A stretch of 37,716 nucleotides of DNA from Poteriospumella lacustris. Its lineage: Eukaryota > Sar > Chrysophyceae > Chromulinales > Dinobryaceae. The position numbers and the translations under genes were made by a program. A model generated the notes under the pieces. The model made no database searches and was not told the DNA's origin. It saw nothing but the letters and a program-made list of their open reading frames with translations. Positions 9,001 to 14,900 of this stretch are shown piece by piece; within the stretch, counting starts at the first letter, position 1; every line of letters starts with the position of its first letter. The stretch lies in the NCBI GenBank assembly GCA_008000375.1, contig SMOI01000159.1, positions 39,619 through 77,334 on the forward strand. The letters are read 5' to 3'.

Positions 9001-10964
9001 TGCATCGAAGGCTGCGAAGACGGTAGTGCCGATGGCTGGGAGGTCGGTTGCGACGATGGCCTTCTGGATGGCTGTGAAGATGGCTGTGTGGACGGCTGTA
9101 TAGATGGCTGAGTTGACGGGCCCGCAGACGGTTGGGAGGACGGTTGCGCCGACGGCCTACCAGTCGGTTGAGATGACGGCTGTGTGGAAGGTTGGGTTGT
9201 CGGTTGGCACGATGGACGACTTGTCGGTTGCGATGACGGCTGTGTGGAGGGTTGGGTTGTCGGTTGGCACGATGGACGACTTGTCGGTTGCGATGACGGC
9301 TGACGAGAAGGTTGCACTGTTGGTTGAGTAGAGGGCTTTGATGAAGGCTGTGACGAAGGCTGACGGGATGGCCTACTGGTTGGTTGGCCACTCGGTTGTG
9401 CGGATGGTTGAGAACTCGGCTGGGAAGTCGGCCGTCGAGATGGTTGCGTAGTTGGTTGACATGAAGGCTGACTACTTGGTTGGGACGTCGGCTGTGTGGA
9501 AGGTTGGGTTGTCGGTTGGCACGATGGACGACTTGTCGGTTGCGATGACGGCTGTGTGGAGGGTTGGGTTGTCGGTTGGCACGATGGACGACTTGTCGGT
9601 TGCGATGACGGCTGACGAGAAGGTTGCACTGTTGGTTGAGTAGAGGGCTTTGATGAAGGCTGTGACGAAGGCTGACGGGATGGCCTACTGGTTGGTTGGC
9701 CACTCGGTTGTGCGGATGGTTGAGAACTCGGTTGGGAAGTCGGCCGTCGAGATGGTTGCGCAGTTGGTTGACATGAAGGCTGACTACTTGGCTGGGACGT
9801 CGGTCGGCGAGATGGTTGCCCTGTTGGTTGTCGAGTAGGCTGTCGAGTGGGCTGACTAGATGGCTGCCTGGATGGTTGTGAAGTTGGCATCACCGTCGGA
9901 TAACCCAAACCAACGACGCCAAATTCGTTATTATCTGTAACAATGTACAGATCATTCGCAGGAGAAGCAAAAATGCCAAATGCTATGCCCATCTGCGATG
10001 ATGTAGCAGGTACATTGTCAGATATGGTTCCTGCAGTTCCAGTACCGGCAAATAAATACACATATCCGGCCGGACTGTACCGCGCTACGAAGTTCGTGGT
10101 GGCTCCACTTAGGTAGATATTCCCATACACGTCGCCGGTTATACCATTCGGATAACTGATGGGGGAAGAGAGGCGGCTGACCAGAGTGCCTCCTGACGAA
10201 AACGATCCAGAACCTGACGTTCCAGTTCCCGCATAAAAATGCAATGTACCAAACGTGTCAACTCTAACCACTCTAGCATTATTGTGCTCCGTGATGTACA
10301 TTTCACCGTTCGAATCAATATAAAAATGGCGTACTCCATTTAAGGAACTCATAGTTGCAAAAGTATTGTCGGTGGAAGCCGCACAGGTGTGATCACCAGC
10401 CCAGGTATTTAGCTCCATGTCCGCCAACGAAAAATACCGAATCGAACAGTATGTAATGGACGAGAAATAAATAAAATTATTGGAATAAGCTATCCCATAT
10501 CCTCCACCAAGGGACGTTGTAGTTGTATCCATGACGGTTCCATCGGGAGTCAACGAATCGCTTTCCGCTCCAGCCAAGTAAGTGACGAGCGAGGTGCTTT
10601 CCGACACTTTGTAGATGTATTTGTAAGTGCAAATGTAGATGTTTCCAAGGTTATCGCCAAATACTCCTCCCGCTTGACTGAATGAAATGTCTGTAATGGG
10701 AATATTGTTACTTGTACTCGCACCACCGCCAACGGTGTAGTGGGTTATCGCTGTTTGTGGGTCATACTTGTGTAACAACCCGTTATACGATAGAACGTAA
10801 GCAATACCACTCTCGTCCGCCCAAACATCACTAGGGGTACTAAAAGGGCTACCTGACGAAGAAATAATTGAGTACATGGTGTCGGCGTAAAAATCATTTT
10901 CCGCCACCAAGTGGTCCATCCAGTGGGACAACAACAATGCCAACAAAATCCCGAATATCATCAT
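1..10964 (-). CDS. Giant secreted/membrane-anchored NHL - QP[S/T]x repeat - REJ-like - EGF protein (3' end beyond window)
   Basis: One uninterrupted frame of 3,654 codons runs from the first ATG (10964) off the left edge. An in-frame stop lies upstream at about 11097, with no other ATG between. The N-terminus (MMIFGILLALLLSHWMDHLV) reads as a signal peptide. Residues ~24-355 are NHL/YVTN-type propeller blades, with recurring GNIY, GEMYI and NDLYIV strands each followed by an AGTG-like turn. Residues ~356-2194 are QP[S/T]x tetrapeptides. Residues ~2195-3130 are Ser/Thr/Val-rich beta-sandwich sequence resembling PKD/REJ-like domains, with several N-x-S/T sites. Residues ~3136-3255 are Cys-rich and contain an EGF-like module (CSGHGRCVY ... 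CACDDGYGGSNC). A REJ/GAIN-like stretch containing an RRSRRS basic patch follows. Inferred role: a cell-surface adhesion or sensing protein with a long Pro/Ser stalk. The missing C-terminus would show whether it carries GPS and membrane segments. The substrate or partner is unknown. Confidence 0.85.
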   Translation of the reverse strand, partial: MMIFGILLALLLSHWMDHLVAENDFYADTMYSIISSSGSPFSTPSDVWADESGIAYVLSYNGLLHKYDPQTAITHYTVGGGASTSNNIPITDISFSQAGGVFGDNLGNIYICTYKYIYKVSESTSLVTYLAGAESDSLTPDGTVMDTTTTSLGGGYGIAYSNNFIYFSSITYCSIRYFSLADMELNTWAGDHTCAASTDNTFATMSSLNGVRHFYIDSNGEMYITEHNNARVVRVDTFGTLHFYAGTGTSGSGSFSSGGTLVSRLSSPISYPNGITGDVYGNIYLSGATTNFVARYSPAGYVYLFAGTGTAGTISDNVPATSSQMGIAFGIFASPANDLYIVTDNNEFGVVGLGYPTVMPTSQPSRQPSSQPTRQPTRQPTGQPSRRPTSQPSSQPSCQPTAQPSRRPTSQPSSQPSAQPSGQPTSRPSRQPSSQPSSKPSTQPTVQPSRQPSSQPTSRPSCQPTTQPSTQPSSQPTSRPSCQPTTQPSTQPTSQPSSQPSCQPTTQPSRRPTSQPSSQPSAQPSGQPTSRPSRQPSSQPSSKPSTQPTVQPSRQPSSQPTSRPSCQPTTQPSTQPSSQPTSRPSCQPTTQPSTQPSSQPTGRPSAQPSSQPSAGPSTQPSIQPSTQPSSQPSRRPSSQPTSQPSALPSSQPSMQPSMQPSAQPSTRPTTQPSSGQPSSQPTRQPSAQPSSQPSAGPSTQPSIQPSTQPSAQPSRRPSSQPTSQPSALPSSQPSMQPSMQPSAQPSTRPTIQPTASPTGQPSSIPSDQPSRQPIANPSAIPSSQPSRQPTVQPSGRPSSQPSTQPTTRPSGQPSTQPINAPSSTPSSQPSASPSMHPSSCPTVQPSRAPTMQPTGWPSGQPSSSPSAQPSSQPTTQPTSCPSSTPSIQPSTQPSSRPSVQPSASPSAQPTCQPSRQPTSCPTTSPSSQPSSQPSTQPSMQPSTQPSTQPSAQPFALPSSQPTDQPTSQPSNRPSNQPSSRPSRQPSSLPSSQPSNKPSSQPSGAPSCQPSSQPTTQPSVIPTTQPTTQPTTQPTLQPVAVPSSQPSAVPSTQPSRTPSCQPTALPSSQPSSLPTTQPTRQPSRQPSSRPSVQPSTQPSAQPIVSPTSQPTNQPSSQPSTQPTRQPSSQPSRLPSSQPTVTPSAQPSSQPSTQPTTRPTCEPSTQPSAQPSTQPSTQPSSQPSAQPSRQPSLQPSTQPTSQPSAQPVQAPSAQPSGQPSGRPSVQPSMQPSSQPTRLPSSQPTATPSVQPSVQPSSQPTSQPTCDPSTQPSTQPSGQPSSKPSRQPSVQPSVQPSSRPSTQPTSQPSAQPVQAPSAQPSCQPSAQPSTQPTRQPSSQPTRLPSSQPTTTPSGQPSVQPSSQPTSQPTCDPSTQPSTQPSGQPSSKPSRQPSVQPSVQPSSQPTLQPTSQPSSRPSTQPTSQPSAQPVQAPSAQPTRQPSSRPSTQPTRQPSAQPSRLPSSQPTVTPSALPSSQPSTQPTTQPTCDPSAQPSTQPSVQPTWQPTSQPSAQPSRQPSLQPSTQPTSQPSAQPVQAPSAQPSGQPSGQPSVQPSGKPSSQPSRLPSSQPTATPSAQPSVEPSSQPSLQPSTQPSFQPTTCPSAQPSRQPTGMPSGQPSRQPTVAPSRQPTSRPSSQPTGQPTQRPSVQPSSQPTELPTAQPSTAPSSQPSSRPSRTPTNQPSVQPTSSPSCQPTVQPSVRPSAQPSSSPSAQPSFQPSNQPSTQPSYRPTSQPSMQPSGYPSRQPTVQPSAQPSTRPSSQPSSRPSTLPSAQPSSDPTMQPSAQPIAVPSSQPTVAPSSQPSDQPTSLPTDHPSAQPSMQPSTQPTMKPTVQPSNAPSDQPTGSPSCQPSSLPTVQPSSIPSARPTAIPSRQPSSRPSSQPSVQPSAQPISAPSSQPSSRPSTQPTRCPSAQPSNSPSSKPSAQPSHRPTSQPSNQPTADPSTLPTSQPSNKPSRQPTSHPTSQPTACPSMQPSRQPSGQPSCHPSGQPSMQPVIVPSTQPTTLPTVQPSSKPTGQPSAQPTKQPSSKPSRQPSNQPSGAPSNQPSAQPTCKPSSRPSVQPSHQPTSQPSSQPSTQPALTPTAHPTMQPSSAPSSIPSNVPTSHPTCTPSAYPTSQPSRQPSSSPSSQPTGQPLMKPTALPSGQPSSKPSLQPSKSPSSIPSGKPSVFPTRQPSSQPSVCPQAAPSAIPSSHPSMHPTLLLRAPLVTNVTIVADRTSVDVYVSLDSNCRLSGKVYVGVYVNQSYSPNTLAEFKAAATSQDYDAYQSILTVPLQGLNPLTSYVVFVHVETALGYANSYAELLRTKTSVTTKCCRTIRFQSYSAFYYADPSQYGTSLSTSTYELSYVVDSKPTQTVYIVANVTYANGTAIPSRLVTVLPAVTMLTSSSTSSLSKTLLLSIAQTSLSASVVIVLSPQGPSIGEYTGASVSVTIVGSESIPPAPTMKLGLFGDNGLQWFITFDASTDLSGKAFRSYWTCAEVFAFTGASNATCTWLNYTTVVAEYASLPTVYLKPGDNVTLLASTIRAQCNNGSCSRYNYSASHEIALQVPYHAETPNVVLSMPSQCGRCSNLTLDALQSTGHGGRAWSLVSWSVFDSRLDQTLSAQWQILLQSQSIYQQLTIPSSMLVASVYTVTLSLTNFLGVKGTASKVLTVTNDNMAPLVVLNGPSYVTMKASQDVSVYSSVTLTPCALSAGSLSTAYTWWVLYENGSVASGLQSSSRSPSVFTLSSYSLNAGVSYTLLVSVGMKVNGSLVSNGTSSQVIQVVSGAVYAVIDGGTVRTVPLDANITLSGEKSYDENSRRASLVYRWNCSVSSKDQYGESCDAILWATSSPSTRLVSGSSLNVSLSYTVVLTVVSITDDRSASTSVTVSGVASGAPVISISASASTINENANFTIDGVTTTTNAVAAEWRVYLDGSRQVMNTLSPTTKVFPQGYLTEGLTMSMLLSGSSFASSTKVTFALYATVSGTSVTSIGATEVTIRASPKGGSLSVSPTSGDALSTVFSAVSTGWVAGDASAYPLRYMFAYAQSTLVAPLTIQTYSTLNMASTVLPAGLAAFSSQIWLYVTAQDVYDAQSVVPASATVTVTVSTSATVDLTAFLTQNLNASLQVGQASQAIQVINIVASTLNVVNCSLTSTAYCVSLQREPCQAIPNTCGSCLPHYVGVVGPANSRCVNASSQATLKSVGDTCGNASECLYDECVGGVCTAPTKVCPGGSVPCSGHGRCVYKDWSGKTRSQSCTILETACVATCACDDGYGGSNCALSTTDVATASAVRGQLCAGISSAEMYLDSSTSTLTTLASSLQSSYAADEVVTAGAFDTCLSALTAVANLASEGYLGTISTESLVIAASMASTISNFIDSALNASDSTSDAIDAAVGNLAAGVLAGMSDGQYPVELVSSNVRLRLTRDYVLDLVTAELSPPLTEEEQTYGQAVPQVAMANAFDVTVCDAGNGYASICTGSYGRNPYPNSTRLETSLLRFSSGRERDTSPIASNLQPNASTTTNAYRYYVTLPFFSTATVPANMTVDEILASGRNYSFPVCRAYDGDAYVVCDGCEPVTYTATDITYGCTDAGQLCGGSGGGSSTSGRRSRRSLTIDDEPTTVGTVRVHVEAQDDDYSSTTSTAFTLQQYGAIFTALANTVASVLSSNPFAVSLDEAVPML
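6255..7850 (-). repeat. Higher-order 312-bp repeat block I inside the QP array
   Basis: A marker string (c/a-ctcggagtc) recurs at 6255, 6567, 6915, 7227 and 7539. The spacings are 312, 348, 312 and 312 bp, and 348 equals 312 plus three 12-bp units. Each period holds about 26 tetrapeptides (104 codons). Copies share long identical stretches such as the tgtgccgatggctgtgaggt block, so the array grew by duplication of 312-bp segments as well as of single 12-bp units. Confidence 0.8.
8715..9157 (-). repeat. ~200-bp direct duplication (offset 243 bp) in the QP array
   Basis: The segment starting ggttggcctcgttgatgg at 8715 recurs at 8958 and continues for about 200 bp with few changes. The 243-bp offset is 81 codons, meaning 20 tetrapeptides plus one extra Gly codon. 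This explains why it is not a multiple of 12. Confidence 0.75.
9179..9802 (-). repeat. 312-bp tandem duplication, block II, near-identical copies
   Basis: Copy 1 is about 9179-9490 and copy 2 about 9491-9802. By eye they differ at only about three positions (ggc/ggt, gta/gca, ggt/ggc), which points to a recent event. Each copy contains an internal 60-bp (20-codon) duplication, as at 9181-9240 and 9241-9300. The period matches block I (104 codons), and the duplication keeps the reading frame. Confidence 0.85.
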
Positions 10965-11359
10965 GCCTCGTGGTTGTTTCTGTAGCCCAGAAAAAAAATC
11001 ATGTGACGAACAACAAGCCTGTGGTGGTGGTAAAACTATTATCGCGGTGAAACTACATTGATGACATGATGCAGCGGATTTGACTCCTTTAGATGCTTAA
11101 ATAACCCTATTTTGTTGTTTACCTCTGAAGTAAGACTTAAAAGAGAATCCAGTACTGTACGATGACGATGACGCTGCCCGCTGCTGCTGCCAGTTGTTGT
11201 TGAGTCCACCACAGCTGATGAACTGACCATCTTAGTTCTTCTTCTAACGCACGATCCCGAGAATATCCACCACATACAGAAACATACAGAACCAAGGCCG
11301 AGGACTGAAATTTAGAAAGAAAACTGAGAGAGTGAATTCCCTTGGTAAATGATTCCACA
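10965..11359. promoter_or_regulatory. Divergent intergenic region between the giant gene and MOCS2A-like gene
   Basis: About 395 bp separate the two divergent start codons, so both promoters and 5' UTRs must lie here. I see no convincing TATA box. A short A-tract lies at 10991-10998. The small frames here have no coding character. Confidence 0.5.
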
Positions 11360-11641
11360 ATGAACATTCTCATCCTTTTGTTTGCTTCCTCGCGTGAAGC
11401 CGTCGGGTCGTCGAAGCTGTCGTTGACGATCGATAGGGATGAGATTACGCTCTTGGATCTGGCTGATCATCTTCAAAGCTCGTATCCTCAGCTGCGTATT
11501 GTTGTTCGGGGCGCCGATGGAGTAACTAGTCTTGTGGACACAATCAATTTCGCCATCAACAAGAAATACTCCAGAGATCCGACCGTCCTGATTCGCAATG
11601 GAGACGAGATCGCTGTCATCCCACCTATTTCAGGCGGATAA
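11360..11641 (+). CDS. MOCS2A: Molybdopterin synthase sulfur-carrier (small) subunit, MoaD/MOCS2A-like
   Basis: A 93-residue beta-grasp protein starting MNILILLFASSREAVG. It ends in the conserved ...VIPPISGG, with the terminal Gly-Gly that is adenylated and thiocarboxylated by the MoeB/MOCS3-type enzyme. It would donate sulfur to precursor Z (cPMP) inside molybdopterin synthase, with the MoaE/MOCS2B large subunit. Length and both ends match the family (about 80-90 residues). The start is the ATG at 11360; the frame is open a few codons further upstream but without an ATG. No partner gene is visible here, and the large subunit would have to be encoded elsewhere. An AATAAA lies 26 bp after the stop. 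An imperfect duplicate of the gene's 3' end follows. Confidence 0.85.
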   Translation: MNILILLFASSREAVGSSKLSLTIDRDEITLLDLADHLQSSYPQLRIVVRGADGVTSLVDTINFAINKKYSRDPTVLIRNGDEIAVIPPISGG

Positions 11642-11744
11642 CGCTCTTAAGAAGAAAACCTTGATCAATAAAGCATCGCATCGCACATCACCATCCCACC
11701 TACTTCAGGCGGTAACGCTCTTCAGGAGGAAACCTTGATCGATA
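11617..11744 (+). repeat. Tandem duplication of the MOCS2A-like gene 3' end
   Basis: Positions 11617-11670 (coding catcccacctatttcaggcg, stop and 3' UTR) recur at 11692-11744 with a handful of changes, offset by 75 bp. The second copy has lost one base after the Gly-Gly codons, so its own stop is out of frame. It looks like a relic in the 3' UTR, not a working exon. Confidence 0.8.
11667..11672 (+). promoter_or_regulatory. Polyadenylation signal AATAAA (MOCS2A-like gene)
   Basis: A canonical AATAAA lies 26 bp after the stop codon at the expected place for a short 3' UTR. Whether this lineage uses the hexamer is not known from the window. Confidence 0.45.
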
Positions 11745-11803
11745 GCATGTGTAGCATAGCACCATAGGTAGTAAGTAGCTCTGTACTGTACAATACTTTC
11801 TAG

Positions 11804-11809
11804 TTTATT
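11804..11809 (-). promoter_or_regulatory. Polyadenylation signal AATAAA (RPA1)
   Basis: On the minus strand AATAAA lies about 95 bp beyond the RPA1 stop codon. The convergent MOCS2A-like and RPA1 transcripts therefore end within about 130 bp of each other. Confidence 0.4.
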
Positions 11810-11902
11810 TGAAACAAAATGTCGTGGGTCGCTTTGGACAGGAGGAGTGGTAGTTATATTTCCGATTAATATTTAAGTATCACTGATGAGAATGTCATCT
11901 CC

Positions 11903-14900
11903 TTACTTCTTGGAACCAAGAGGGGCAAGGACTTCAAAGCAACCCGTTCCAGCACGAGGAGCCGATCCCAATACGATGCGACTGGAAGGCGACTGTTGGT
12001 TATCCACCAACCCTTCTTGAACAGCACGAGTAAGGAACGTACACGTCGTCTCGAAACTCATTTGTAACAACGGGGACGCACATTGCAACATACCAATGCG
12101 GTTGAGCGCATTGTATCCACCGTTGCGCGTCATGAAATCGGCAATCAAGGACAAATGTCTAGAGTTGACATCGATACCATAGACCGCGAAGACCGACTGA
12201 ATTTCGTGCACAATGGAAGCTCTCGCCGCTTCAACACCGTAGTTGCACAAAATTTGCCACACGTCGTTCGATTGCAAATGGTTGTGGTCCACCAATGTCT
12301 CTGGCAAGGCCCAAATGGCGGGGAAGTTGACACCTTCCGTACCAACCATAAAATGCTCACCAGACTTGCGAGAATCATCCTTCTCAACATACGCTCGAGA
12401 GATGTTCTTGGTAGATCGAATCGTGGTATTAGCGGCAGCCTTCTCGGCAAGCTGGGCCAAGAGAATACGACGAGAAGTAACAGGAAGATACAGGGTAACC
12501 TGAATCCAGTGCTCCTTCTCACTATACTCAACCAATCGCTGCGTGTTGCTTCCACCACTGCCAACGGATTTACGAGAAGACTTCTTCTTCGACTTCTTGG
12601 CGTCCGCCTCTTCGTCGTCTTCATCATCCAAACCAGCGGTTTCATCGAATTCCTTGAGGTCCGATACCAAGCGATCGATTTCCTCTTCGTCCTTGGTATC
12701 CATGCTGCCGACAGACATCTCATCGAGAACCATACGAGACTTGGTCTTCGGCTTCTTGCCCACCGACTCATCATCACTATCGCTGGTCTCGTCTTCATCG
12801 CTGTCTTCGTCATAGGAATCAGCGTTAGCGACAGTGTGCTTCTTGCCACGAACGTTCTCTTCCGCGCTGTCGACAGAGTCATCGTCCTCGTCGTCGGAGA
12901 CCTCACTGTCTTCACCTTCAGCAGGCGTATGACGACGATTCTTCGACGCCTTCTCATCTCCATCACGAGCACCAGCGTCGCCATCATCTTCATCGTTTCC
13001 ACGACCACGGCGACCACCTTCCTCCGCGTCACCCGTTTTACCAGGGGCCAGACCACGGAAATTCTTCAGGGGGTCGTTCTTACCGCCGGTATTCTCTCCA
13101 GCACGGCGCTGCTCCAGCTTCAACAAATAGTCCAGCTTCGCCAAGAACGTCGTCTCCACAATCTTCACGATCTCATCGCAGCTGACAGAGAACGCCGCAT
13201 GCAACGCATGAAGAGGAAGCAACTGCAGACGCAGACGGTACTTGCGCTCCCATCTACTGTATGCATTGGCGCGGACGATTTGCTCACCGACGATGATACC
13301 ACCGCGGTGATCAAGAAGCTCACCAAGTGTCAATCGCGACAAGTGACGAGCGAGAGCTTGTGCCGCCGCACGAGTTGTGCCAGGGACGCAAGGCAATTGC
13401 ATCGTAGGGGTCTTTGGTGCTCGCGACGCAGTCATGAGAATCTCACGCAAGCGAGGAATACCCAGCGTCACGTTGGCGCCACCATGACCAGCCAAGTGGA
13501 AAGTGTTCAAGGTCATCTGCGTCGATGGCTCGCCCACAGATTGCGCCGCAACGCAACCAACAGACTCTCCAGGAGCAGCAAATGAGCGCATGAACTTGAC
13601 CCACAGCAAAAGTTCCATGGCATCGGCAGACACTTGACCACCGCTGGTCTTCGTCAACGCTGACGAACCCTCTTGTTCAATGATACCATCGGGGTTCTTC
13701 AGCACATACTCACGGAAAGCTTGTTGCACACGTTCACTGCAGGCACCAACCGCAGAGCCCAAACGAAGAGCACTCATTGCAGGATCAGGAAGACCAGGAC
13801 AGATCATGTACACCGGCAAGGAGTCCAACTGGACGTCTTCAGGGACACCGCCGGAGGAGACACTGGGCTTGATGAGCACCGCCACAGGCACCTTCTTCTC
13901 GACGTGGTTGTCTCCGTAGTACACAAGGTCCACGGACGGGAACGCACGACGTTTGTCAGCTTTGTCCTTGTCGGAACGGGCCTTCACAATCTCGGCGGGA
14001 TACCATCCCATGAGGATGTTGTCCCGGCCCCAAGGGAGTTCCGGATCCTTTCGTCGACGGGCCAACACCACGTTGCCCTTTTGTGCCAACAGTTGCAAGA
14101 AGGCGGCGCGATCGGACTTGACCTTGTCCGTATCTCGCACCAACTGCTTCGCACGAGCCACCAAATCGTGATGCTTCGTCGCCGTGTCCATTTCCAACCC
14201 TTGTTGGAAGAATTGCGCATGCAACGAGAACTTGTACGTCAACGCGCGATGGTTACGGGCCAAGAACAAGAACTGATTGTTCTTGCCGCCGAGCAAGGCG
14301 TTGTTCAAGGTATCGATACCATCCTCGCCGTACAAGAACTGCACCACATTGTTGCCAGAATCACGAACCGTGTAGTCATAGCACACGTTCAATTCTTCCA
14401 AGTGCTTCACCAAACAACGCTGCAAGTAACCGGAACGAGAAGTCTTCACCGCGGTATCGACGAGACCTTCTCTACCCGCCATACAATGGAAGTAGTATTC
14501 CTGAGGCTTCACACCGGTCAAGAAACGATCGCGTACGAAACCACCGGCTCTGGCGCTTCCATCAAATGCCGGGAACGATGGCAATGTCTTTCCAGATGTC
14601 ATCACGGGCACACGCTGACCTTCCAGGGCCTGCTGACCAAGGAAACACGTGATCTGCGACTGGTTCACGGCCGAACCCTTCGCACCAGTCATAACCATCA
14701 GCGCAAAGTGGTTGTTCAAGAAAGACGTTCTCAGACCATTGGGAAGACAAGCCTTGATAACATCAGACGCAGACTTATTCACCAACTGTTGCATGGCCGC
14801 ATCCAACTTCACTTTGCCATCTTTGCGGTCACGTGTACCGTTCAAGAAACGAGCCAGATCAGGACGCAACTCTTGCATCGACTTCTTCTTCGAACTTTGC

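Larger units (their letters stand above)
4383..9899 (-). repeat. QP[S/T]x-coding 12-bp tandem repeat (~450 units)
   Basis: About 5.5 kb of in-frame 12-bp units encode Gln-Pro-Ser/Thr-x, where x is mostly S, T, A, R, G or C. The consensus is CAG CCN TCN/ACN NNN on the minus strand. Occasional 3- or 5-codon units occur, for example the extra Gly near 8945. The array is the stalk of the giant protein. Pro/Ser/Thr-rich repeats like this suggest an extended, O-glycosylated spacer; that is inference. Because stops are rare in the repeat, the other frames also look open. Confidence 0.95.

Noticed and set aside
7907-9703. 598-codon frame rich in His/Arg/Asn (minus strand)
   Set aside because: It is a frame-shifted reading of the QP[S/T]x repeat. 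The correct frame is continuous with the signal peptide, the propeller and the EGF segment.
11058-11127. TTGATGA ... CTGA pair resembling a C/D snoRNA
   Set aside because: The flanks do not pair and the sequence before CTGA matches no rRNA I know. Other TGATGA hits (11215, 18252, 23158 minus, 34907) also lack a partner or stem.
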